This document shows, in pieces, positions 21,692 to 36,142 of a DNA stretch of 64,000 nt. This stretch comes from Haliclona indistincta (taxonomy: Eukaryota; Porifera; Demospongiae; Haplosclerida; Chalinidae): contig OZ024784.1 in assembly GCA_964017065.1 (NCBI GenBank), positions 5,189,152 to 5,253,151 of the forward strand, read 5' to 3'. Positions within the stretch are counted from its first letter, which is position 1, and each line of letters starts with the position of its first letter. A program made the translations under genes and the position numbers. The notes beneath the pieces were generated by a model. It ran no database searches. It saw only the letters and a program-made list of their open reading frames with translations, and was not told the DNA's origin.

Positions 21692-24353
21692 ATGAGCACT
21701 ATTCTGCTACACGTCGTACTACTGACGGTCGTACTGACGCCCAGTATTCTTGCTTCGAATAATACTCAATGCGAGGCGGGATGTGGAACCCAAGACGACC
21801 TGGACTACATCGACTACTGCTATGGAGAAGACGACGTCATCTCTAACATGGTTGGAACGAAGTGAGTTCAGTCGTATCTGCAGTTCGCAACGCGCACACA
21901 CATTGATGATTTTTTGTGCATGGATACAGTTCAATCTACTGCCAAAAATTGGATATTAGTGGTGGAAACTGTGACATGGTGGGAAGCTACAACTCGAGTT
22001 TATCGCAACCACTTCCCTTTACTGACGTTTCTGACGGACGAATGTATATAATATCATTCAGGAACAGTAACCTTTCAAAGTGAGGCAGTTTACTATACAA
22101 CTTAGACAATGCATAAAATTTATTATTATTTTATTGAAGTTGAGGCTGTTATTGTAAGTTGCGTGACATGCAATCCCATTGCATTGGGTGTGGACAAACT
22201 CAAGGGTAGAATATTGCATTAACAACATCAGCATCGTGGTCTATAATTGCATTAGACTGCTCTAGTCACTATGAATCTTTTAATATCTAATTCTCATCTC
22301 GTGGTTATGATCCACACCCAACAACATACAGATGTTACAATGATCGTGAGTTATGCTCTGCTGACGTGGAGTGTGATGCAGGACAAACAGCTTACTACAA
22401 CATTATAGATCATGATATTGAGTCAGAGTCTGGTGAAGGTAACTAGATCTACTTGTCAACACGTGCACATTGACTCCATCTTGTAGCTCAAGCGTTTCCT
22501 GACAAAAGTGTCTGGTGTGGAGATTTACTGAGTGAGTAACTCATGTGCATGCACACTTATCACATGCATGACCTTCAGCCAATTAAACAGTTAAAGAGTA
22601 ATTTGGATGATCATAAAAGCATTTTGAAACAGTATTGTTTACACGCTCAGGAGCAGTAATAATTCGTGCAGGTATTAATAATTTTAGCAGTGAATGTGCA
22701 TGTGTGTGCCAAGGGAAAGTAACCCATGTCTACAATGAAATTTCTTAATCTTTGTGATGACATATGCTGTGTCTACTGTGCCAGGCCTAATTGTTATTAT
22801 GCCACAGTCACCATTATGGCATCATCAAAAAGCCAGCAATTTGTGTGTGTAGTCTTCATGGAGGTGTGAACAGATACCACACCATTGAATGAGAGAGAGT
22901 GCAGCAATGACAACAGTTATAACTTTACTTCTGAATTGGGAACTAATCAATACCTACATGTTGTTTCTCTATCAACAGATGATAATCAATGTTTGGATTA
23001 TCTTCATGTTACAAGAACTGTGTACAATGATGACTACTGCACCTGTGGAAGAGTTGGTGTTGGTGGGCAGACTTTCACTAGCCTTGGCATTCCTGATGAT
23101 GGAGCTGAATTTGAGAGAGTATCAATGACTCATCGTTCTAATTCAGACTGTAGAGGGTTTGGGACTCTGGCTACTGTGACTTGTCTTAATAATACAGCAT
23201 CAGCAAGAAAAAGAAGAGCAACCAGCTGTAGGGATACCTTTGTGGTTCCTAAGCTCCGAGCAACACATCCACCAGTGCCTCTACTTGTGAGCAGTTGAAT
23301 TTAAATTGACATCAGCTAAAACTATTTTTCCCTCTATAGCCAACAGTGAGAGTTGATAGGAGACTGTATCCTCATCAGTTTGTTCGGATAGTAAATTTAG
23401 GAGAAGGTTTCACATATTCAAACAAGCAAATTAAAGACTGCAAAAATGGAGTAGTTTGGGCAAATGGGGTATCATTCCTTGCAAGAGTAAACGTAAGATT
23501 AAGAAAACACCTTGTTAGATCATACAAGGGAACTGCTCCAGGAGCCTTCCATGGCTATGGTATGCTCTCCATTCAAATCCTTCTCTTTTTTGAATTTTGT
23601 TTCTATAGGACGTCTCTTACTTGTAATAAACTCAGTTCATCGAATAAAGAGAGCAGTATACATTGGTGATGAGCTTCCTCCAGGGGTTAGTTCACTAGTA
23701 CAACACTTGTAGATTCTGCTCTCTTGTAGCTTCAACTGTCTCGTGATGATAAGTTAGCTGTTAATGCTATGCAAAGTGTCATTGCTAGACGGCTAATGAC
23801 TAGTAGCAGCAATTCAATGACAGGTAATAATTGTCACTACTTTAGTCTCAGAAATTTATGTACATTACAATCTTAGGTCAAATTATTTCTCAACCTCTTC
23901 CTGAAAGGTGAGTCAAAAACACAAAGATGATCACTATGATTCATCTCTACGTATAGCGAGCAGAGAAATGGTCAATCAAGTGACTTAAAGTTATCAACAT
24001 CAGATTGTGAGTGATCTTATGCAATACCTTGCACTGCTCTATCTTTCATCTCAGATGAAATGATGTCTCGAATGAATATGGACGCTTGTCAGCCTCTAGT
24101 GAGAATAGCAGCGAATGTTTATTCCAGAGTATTTCACTTATCAATGGAAGAGACAGATCCAATTACTGCGGCAACACCACCACCTCGTACCATAAAACCA
24201 CCTACATCTGAGACAGCAAGACCTCGGACAACGCCTCTTCCTACGATCGGGACTGTAAGGTCTCCTACTCTGGGCACAGCAAGGCCTCCTACAGTAGGAC
24301 CTGTGACTAAAGCTACACTCGCTACACCACCTAGATCTAAGCTGTACTCGTAA
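21692..24353 (+). CDS. Secreted Cys-rich protein with T/P-rich tail, unrecognised
   Basis: Eleven exons (21692-21861, 21930-22079, 22332-22438, 22487-22531, 22874-23286, 23340-23559, 23609-23685, 23730-23823, 23877-23907, 23957-24006, 24055-24353) join in phase to about 551 residues. The start is a signal peptide (MSTILLHVVLLTVVLTPSILA). Residues ~20-275 are Cys-rich and N-glycosylated. An RKRR furin-like site near residue 283 separates this from a second part (TVRVDRRLYPHQFVRIVNLG…) that has few cysteines. The end is a Thr/Pro-rich stalk with repeated ARPxT / GTxRxPT units. No membrane anchor is seen. I do not recognise the family. A secreted or matrix protein that is cleaved in two is a plausible inference only. 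Confidence 0.7.
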
Positions 24354-24585
24354 ATGAATGGTTGAACTCGATTTATTGATTTTTTTCTCGATTTATTATT
24401 TTTTCTCGATTTATTGTCATGTTGCTTCTATTCCCCAATTTTTACATGTAGCAAGATTAGAACAGAATTCCCAGTATATGCCTTGTATTACAATAAAACT
24501 TACTAATGATGTGATTGAAAAAAAAACAGATGAGCACAGCACGATAGAAATAACGTAGTACAAACAACACAAGAACAGCACTAGA

Positions 24586-25522
24586 CTAGACAAAGTACTT
24601 GTGGACTATGTTCATTAACTTCATATTAGTGAGAGCAATCCTGAGTTGTTTGGGTGTGGCTTTGTCTCCATGCATTTGCCACCTGTCAGAATCAAAAGCA
24701 GGTTACCTATGCATTATGACATACAGTCATACCTTGTAAATACTTCAAACGATGCCTCATGAAGATTTCTTGGGTTCGCATGGTCGATGGCTTGTATCTC
24801 TGTCTCTTTCAAGCCAAGATACCGACCCAGCATTTTCCAGTCTTTGCCGACCTCTTCTGCAATGGGCCTCAGCTTCAAAGCAGTAAGATCATCCATTGTG
24901 CGTATTTTATCGTCAGGTGTGATCTGCACTGAAGAATAGATACCGATGAACCAAGACTGTTGTTGACACCAAACAAACAAGAAACAGATTGCCTTCATAA
25001 TTATTATGATTACAAGATCGAGATCATGCCGTACTCTTGACGCAATTATACCCAAATTAATAGATCAGAAAAGTAGAAGCAAGCAATGTCTCTATAGTAA
25101 GTTTCATGTACAGCAGATTACTTACCACCGCCGCCATCTTCTTGAGAATTGTCAAGCATCCTCACTAGGTCTTTGCGGTCTATCATATCTAGTAAGCGAC
25201 TGAGGAAGCCGAAATCTTCAGGATTGATCAAGTCTAAAAGTAATAGTTGGACAGAGATAAAACAAATCAGACCAGACATCTCAGACATATCTATTACCAC
25301 AAATCAGCTACTAACTACCTATCCTCTCTAGCTCATCAATCTACCTCGTACTTCCAGCAGGTTAAAAATGTCGGTTCCCTGGGTAGCTTCGTTAAGTTGA
25401 TCAGCAGGAAGCTCGTCTCTGAGAAGGTGCTTTAAGTCGCGAAGATTCGCTGACGAAAGGTGATTAGAAATCTTCAGTAACATTCCTTTGTAAGCCAGTC
25501 TTTGGCTAATGCCGGACGCCAT
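24586..25522 (-). CDS. FADD: FADD-like adaptor: death effector domain plus death domain
   Basis: Four exons (25345-25522, 25126-25233, 24733-24928, 24586-24682) join in phase to 192 residues, near the ~208 of vertebrate FADD. Residues ~8-85 form a death effector domain with a hydrophobic core and an RxDL-like helix (DRKDLVRMLD). After a Gly/Asp linker, residues ~105-190 form a death domain with VGKDWKMLGRYLGL and NPRNLHEA, the same order as VGKDW…and YPRNL in known FADD. The exon 3 acceptor must be TTCTTCAG|TG to keep frame. Role: cytosolic bridge from death receptors to caspase-8. The gene is head to head with a multi-death-domain gene 177 bp away. Confidence 0.88.
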
Positions 25523-25699
25523 TTTGTTTCTAATTTTACTATCTTTTGTTGATAAAAAGATTTTACGGTTTTTGTTGAAGCCAGACTTATGCACTACTAC
25601 ATCGCAGTGCAGTACATGTTGCAGTATAATATGCAGTAGATCAAATATCAACTGTGTATACACACACACCCTGTATTGCATCATGTGATCCAGTTAGTT
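25523..25699. promoter_or_regulatory. Bidirectional spacer between two death-domain genes
   Basis: The 177 bp between the divergent starts must contain both promoters. It has a CA/TA-rich run near 25655-25675; no defined core element can be assigned. Confidence 0.45.
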
Positions 25700-26927
25700 A
25701 TGGCGGCTAAAGCAGGAGGAGGAAGCACTGCAATTACCGCCCATTCTGTTGTTGGTGAATGGACTCATGTATCCAATAGAGATCTTAATAAAGGTACATT
25801 GTACTACAGTTTATTACTTGAGACAAATGTCTTATCAATTCATTGCAGTTACAGCAATCAAAGAGGTGGCTGAATCTTTGGACCCTCTGAAAGAAAAATG
25901 GATGGACGTGGGAAAGTTGTTCAAACTTACCAAGGAAGTCTTGGAAGAAATACACAAGAAATATGAAGGCAGTCATGAGAAATGTCTTCGTGAGATTGTA
26001 GGCAAATGGCTAAGCTCTGACTGCAACCCTACTTGGCAACTACTTGCAAAGACAGTAGCTAGTCTTGATGCAAATGTATCAGAAGCTATTGCACGAAGTC
26101 ACCCTGCAGGTATAGATGCAACTGATTATAGATCTACATTGTGTACTATTGTACAGGAGAGGATGAGAAACCTGATGTGAATGATTTAATGAATGCAATA
26201 GCTACCAAAATCAATCACATGTGGAGACAAGTGAGTAAACATGCAAACAATAAGCCCACATATAAGAAGCATGACAGTTTTACACAGGTATGATGTAATA
26301 TGCTCTAATCTGGTTTAGGTTGGCCTTCAACTTGGACTAAAAGATGGAGAACTTGCATCTTTTCAGATGATGAATCCTAGAGCACTCGAGTGTTGGCGTG
26401 AGGTTATTACAAGTTGGAAAAGGAGAGCCGATGACAATCACAAGTATTGTCTGGCCACAATGTTTTCTGCACTGACTTCTCACGAGGTAGCTGCAGATGA
26501 TGTTGCTAAAGATTACTACAAAACTCTTCAGGAAGTTCACAAGTTGAATTGTAAGCACTCCATTATAAAGGTTGACAAAGATTTTGAACTTTTTCATTAT
26601 ATAGCAAAATATGAGAAGGGAAGAAAGGAAATATCAAATGAGGATCTGAAAGATTTAATGAACAAAGTTGGATACAGAGTGAAGGATAGCTGGAGGTCAC
26701 TTGGATCTGAGTTAGGACTACCAGTGTCTGAGCTGAATAGTATTGGTATCAGTAATCAAGAAAGATCAATAGATTGCATTCGAAATGTATTTTCAAAGTG
26801 GACAAGAAGTCAGACTAAAAAACCTGTCAATTGGCAAACCCTGCTGGTTAGTTTATGCAAGCCACAAGTGGACCAAAAGGTAGTTGCTGACGAAGTATAT
26901 CGAGACTTTCTTAAGGGTAACTGTTAA
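25700..26927 (+). CDS. Protein with three death-fold units
   Basis: Exons 25700-25793, 25849-26109, 26157-26230 and 26319-26927 give 345 residues. Three successive units of ~85-95 residues each carry the death-domain signature of a Trp followed by a Leu/Gly-rich helix: WMDVGKLFKL, WRQVGLQLGL and WRSLGSELGL. Each then has a second Trp helix (IVGKWLSS, VITSWKRR, VFSKWTRS) and an 'L…L' last helix. There is no catalytic, TIR, CARD-caspase or membrane segment. A stretch 26551-26604 (GTAAGC…ATATAG, 54 bp) could be spliced without changing frame, giving 327 residues. The family is not recognised beyond the death fold. By context with FADD it is probably an adaptor or decoy in death or immune signalling (inference). 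Confidence 0.75.
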
Positions 26928-27076
26928 GACTCTTTCAAGTCATTGTCATTTATACTTTTTTTACTACATGTAACTATTTATGGTAGGTAGGTTCACTGAA
27001 GTGCAGTGAATAAATTATTGATGGTGAATAATAATTATTATGAAGTTTATGAACAGTATTAAACAGTTGACGATCA

Positions 27077-28618
27077 TTAAATCGTTTGCAACCTCTGCTT
27101 GAGTTTTCTCTTAGCTGACTGCCTCTTCCTCTCTATGTCCTCTTGGCTACACACTGCAATGAGTTGAACAAGAGTAGAAAATCAACAATATCAATCACAC
27201 TACCTTTGATGCAGCTAGCAGTGAGAGGGCTGTCAACTGGATCAAAGAACAACTTGTCAATAGTCTCATTCAGTTCCTTTTCTTTCTGGAGCTGTCTCTC
27301 TGTTTCATCTAAAGCATTAGCCGCCATTGCCCAGAATAGGTCATCACCATCATCATCAAGATCAGTGGATTGGTGTGCTGGGGTACTGAGAGATTGGTGC
27401 AATGAGATAGGAGGAGGATATGCCGAAGCAGGATGCACATGGTGATGTGATGAGAGAGTGGGAGGGTGGGAAGAGCGATGGGAAGAGTTTGGTAACTGAG
27501 GAGACGCATGAGGAGTTGATTTGGGAGGACGAGATGAGGACGAGTGAGGAATTGCAGTTGAATGAGGAAGGTGTAATGAGTGAGAGCTGGGAGGGTGCAT
27601 TGTGTGATGGTTGGGAGGGTGTATTGTGTGATCATGATTAGCCATTGGTGGAGTGGAAGGTTGATTCTTCTCTGCTTCATCTTCTATTGAGTCATCTGTA
27701 TCGGCAAAGAACTGATCCAACATGCTCTCTCTATCACAGATGCTGTCTACATCTGATAACATGTTCTCATTTTCTTCTCCCCCTTCCGTTCCATTACTTT
27801 CACATGGCGATGCTTGTTGGTGTCCGCAAAGACGACTTGCCAAATGCCTGAGTTTTTCGAAGCCTTCTTTGTCTTTGCTGTTTCTAACAGAACGCCTGGG
27901 AACAGGAATGAAATGAACACAATTGAAAAGTACTATATAATACTAACCGATTGGTGAGATTCATTGGAAGAATTGAAAGCGTTAAAGGAGATGAATTCCG
28001 TGTTGATACAGGGCTGTCCTATTATACAACCAGAGAGAACATTTACAGTGTACAAGAATAACTAAATACACTCACAATGGCTGGAAAATGATACAGAATG
28101 TCACTTAAGTCTTTATCTGACCCTAAAAAACAAGCTTAGTAATAAAAAACCAGGAGACAAATATCTTGCATCTACCAGTTGGTGGAGTGCTCTCTGTTTT
28201 GCGATAGTCCCATGTTACCTCTAGAGAGGTACTTGTATCAGGAGACAGAGCACTAGCAAAATAAGACAGCCTGTGTGGAGCAGTGCGATGAGGACTAGTA
28301 GAGGGCAATATATCATCAGCTGGCTGGGCAGATACTGCAAATTTGATTAGTATTAATTTTATTTTCATTGCACGAACATACACATATAATGCACACACCT
28401 GTTGATACTTGCTCAGTTTTATGTCTGTGAGGTGTTGAAGTTGCTCTAGGACGTTTTGTTCTTGAACCCAGTTTATCTGAATTGACTGAGTGAGCTGGCA
28501 TTTCATCTTCTCTCGAGTCTTCTCTTTGATTCAGCTTCAGTTCGTTGTCTTTCATTTCTTTTTTCTTTTCATTACTCAACTGGCTCGCTCGACTGATTCG
28601 CAATCGCTTTTTAGGCAT
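27077..28618 (-). CDS. ETAA1-like RPA-binding protein
   Basis: Six exons (28399-28618, 28176-28334, 28076-28122, 27948-28018, 27204-27895, 27077-27153) join in phase to about 421 residues. The N-terminus is basic and nuclear-like (MPKKRLRISRAS). A short LEVTWDYRKTESTPPTG element sits near residue 115. The middle is His/Ser/Pro-rich low complexity, followed by acidic DDDGDDLFWAMAANALDETERQLQ. The C-terminal exon is CSQEDIERKRQSAKRKLKQRL, which resembles the RPA32-binding motif found at the end of ETAA1 and in TIPIN/SMARCAL1. Known role of ETAA1: it is recruited by RPA to stalled forks and activates ATR. The assignment rests on motif order, not on overall similarity, so it is tentative. Confidence 0.55.
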
Positions 28619-28655
28619 AGTTTTGCTGAAGACAGACGAACTGGAGACTAGTGGC

Positions 28656-29009
28656 CAGTGGCGTAACTGGCACTCTAGTGACCCCAGGGCCTGATTAATA
28701 TTCATTGAAGCCACACCCACTTTATTAATATTCATTGTGGACACGCCCACTTTTATTAACAACTGGTTCTGGCTCTACATGTCTATTCCTGGGCAAATAC
28801 GCTACTCATGATGTTTTTAGTGGTTGCAGCAGATCAGTTGTAGCTGTGGTCTCTTATTATATTAGCTAATAGCTATGACAACGTGCCAATTGGAATAACC
28901 ATATGCATGCGTGTAAATGAATATAATTATTTATTTATGAATATAATTAACGATCGCTTTTGATGCCAGGGCCCAGGCCCGTGTAGGCCCGGGTTCAGAT
29001 ACGCCACTG
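28656..29009. mobile_element. hAT-like MITE, 354 bp, with 8-bp target duplication
   Basis: The ends are inverted repeats (CAGTGGCGTAACTGG at the left, CAGATACGCCACTG at the right). The element is flanked by the identical 8-mer CTAGTGGC at 28648-28655 and 29010-29017. An 8-bp duplication is typical of hAT elements. There is no coding capacity; inside is a twofold repeat of the TTAATATTCATTG…CACxCCCAC kind. It starts 38 bp upstream of the ETAA1-like ATG. Confidence 0.85.
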
Positions 29010-29397
29010 CTAGTGGCAGTCATGGTCTTGCCAAAAAGGCGTGATTTCTTTGTATTAGCGCGCGCTAAATAAAGTTTTGAAAGAGGGGCGCGGCTTACTA
29101 AGCTTAACTGTTATTAACTCGGTGCATGTGTGTAGGCTGTAGCCAGCTAGCTTACAGTACCTGTGTTCTGCAGACAGCCGCAGAAAGTATCATAAGTGCT
29201 GGAACAGGGGAACATTTTGGTTCAACCAATGCAAATACACAGACTAAAATGACAGTAGGCATCAGCACTCTGGGGAGGGGCTGCTCCTTCAGACCCCCTG
29301 CTATTGTGCCCCCGCTGCCCCGCATTTCAAGACGTCTTCAGAGCACGTACGTTTAATAGCCAGCCACGTTATCAGCTGCTGAATTATTATACTGGTT

Positions 29398-31010
<1,613 letters not shown>

Positions 31011-31170
31011 TGACTGTGTGTGCAAACTGAGACTGAGCTAATTGTTGTCTTGTATTATTTAATAATTAACAATTTTGGCAGCTCAAAATCAAATCACAAT
31101 CAATGGCAAATCAAATAATATCTCAGAAACTAGCTAATATTTTTAAAGTGAACGGTTTGTTATGATGATG

Positions 31171-34489
<3,319 letters not shown>

Positions 34490-34754
34490 CGCTTTTGGTT
34501 GTTGATTAGGATATAATATAAAACTTGAAGAATAGCGATCAAGAGGATCGATCTGAAACCTGTAACAGCGGTAGCGCTGGGGCAGCCACACAATGGCCAA
34601 ATAGTAAATTCCGAACGGAACAAAGTTTTTCTCGTTTCGAGAAAAGAAGACCAGCCGAGAAGCGGAATGAATAGCTAGAGGCGTGGTTCACTTTATAACG
34701 AGCAATCAAGGGCGTGGCAAGCAATGAGGCGTGACCATTGAACTCTGCGGTAAA

Positions 34755-35989
34755 ATGGCTGATGACAGCGAGAGACCTCTAGGCGAGCCTCTCGCCGAAC
34801 CTTCCTTACCAACCAACGATCCAGAGAAAGAGATAACTAAGAAAATGGAAGATGTTACGTTGAGTGAGGAAAAAGGTAATATAAGATATCAATAATTAAA
34901 TCACTAGAGTAAAATCGATATTCAGTCAACATCTCCGTAAGCACAATACCTTACTGTATTGTTTATGAGGGGTCAGCGCTGCGGGGATGATTTTGTCGCA
35001 TTTTTCTTGTGTTCATGGAAGTTTTCAACTACTTCAGCTGGTCATTGTTTAGCACAAGGATAGAAGCACTAAATTAGCCAGCTCCTTTTACTCGAATGGT
35101 GAAACGAAAGTGAAATTCGTACACATGTCTATTATTGTTTGTTGTCGCCTTTAGGAAGGACGCTAGAGCTAGTGATTTGCTGTGTCTTCTACACAGTGGC
35201 TATAGTTTGCTGTGGCAGGCACAGTCTTAGCTGTGTTGGTTTTGATGGCAATAGCGTATGAATATACATGTTGACCGATTATCGATAATTTACTCTAGCT
35301 GTAGGACACAAACATGCATATTTATATACTAAGCAAATGAGCAGCTATCTGCTTGAGCTTGCCCTGATTAAAATATATTTTGTTCAGATGAATCGAGTAA
35401 CGAGTGTCCAATCTGTCAGGATACATTTTCTTATCCAATAACTCTACCGTGTGGTCACCGATTCTGCTTTCTCTGCATCAAGGGTGTCCATGCCCGTCGG
35501 GGGACTTGCTGCCTCTGCCGTTCAACCATACCATCAGAGTGTATCGCCAGACCTGCAATAGAAGACATTAGCGGTGCTCTGATCCCTCATAACCGATGGT
35601 ACTACGAGGCTCGCAGTGGAGGATGGTGGCAGTATGAGCATCGTGTGTTAACCGAGATAGAGAAAGGTTACCTAGATAGAGTGCCTACTATAAGGTTTCA
35701 GATCTCTGGGTTCACCTATGAAGTTGACTATGATCGTTTGATTCAGTATCGCATTGACAGACCAAATCGTTATCGAAGAATAAGACGAGAAGGACTAGAT
35801 GGTGTGATTGTTAAAGGTGTCGCTGGAATTGTTTTCATAGGAGATGATCCTCAGCTGATTCCACGCTCCAAACAGAAGCTCAAAGAAGAACAGGAAAAAG
35901 CAGAAAGGGAAAAAGCAGAAAAAGAAAAAGCAGAAAAAGAAAGTAAACCAGCAGATGAGGACAAACTAGATTCAGATAAACAGAGCTAA
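34755..35989 (+). CDS. RNF146: RNF146-like RING-WWE E3 ubiquitin ligase
   Basis: Two exons (34755-34875, 35388-35989) give 240 residues. After an acidic N-terminus comes a C3HC4 RING: CPIC…LPCGHRFCFLCIKG…CCLCR, then a WWE domain (WYYEARSGGWWQYEHR…FTYEVDYDRLIQYR…). The same order and spacing as RNF146/Iduna, including the LPCxHxFCxLCxKG string. The C-terminus is a Lys/Glu repeat (EKAEREKAEKEKAEKE) likely to form a charged helix. Role: the WWE domain reads iso-ADP-ribose of poly-ADP-ribosylated proteins, and the RING ubiquitylates them for proteasomal degradation (for example axin with tankyrase). The intron is 512 bp, long for this region. Confidence 0.93.
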
Positions 35990-36142
35990 TTCAAACTTAA
36001 TTATTTTAAAATGGTCTAAGCAATAGCATTAATACACACACAACACTGTTCATTGTATACTGCTGATTTAAAATAAATAAAATTATAATTATTATCATCT
36101 TTTAAGTGTGTTAAAAACTGAAATTAACTGCATATAGAACTG

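Noticed and set aside
27143..27445. 100-codon plus-strand ORF opposite the ETAA1-like gene
   Set aside because: Shadow of the long minus-strand exon 5, whose splice phases and C-terminal motif support the minus strand.
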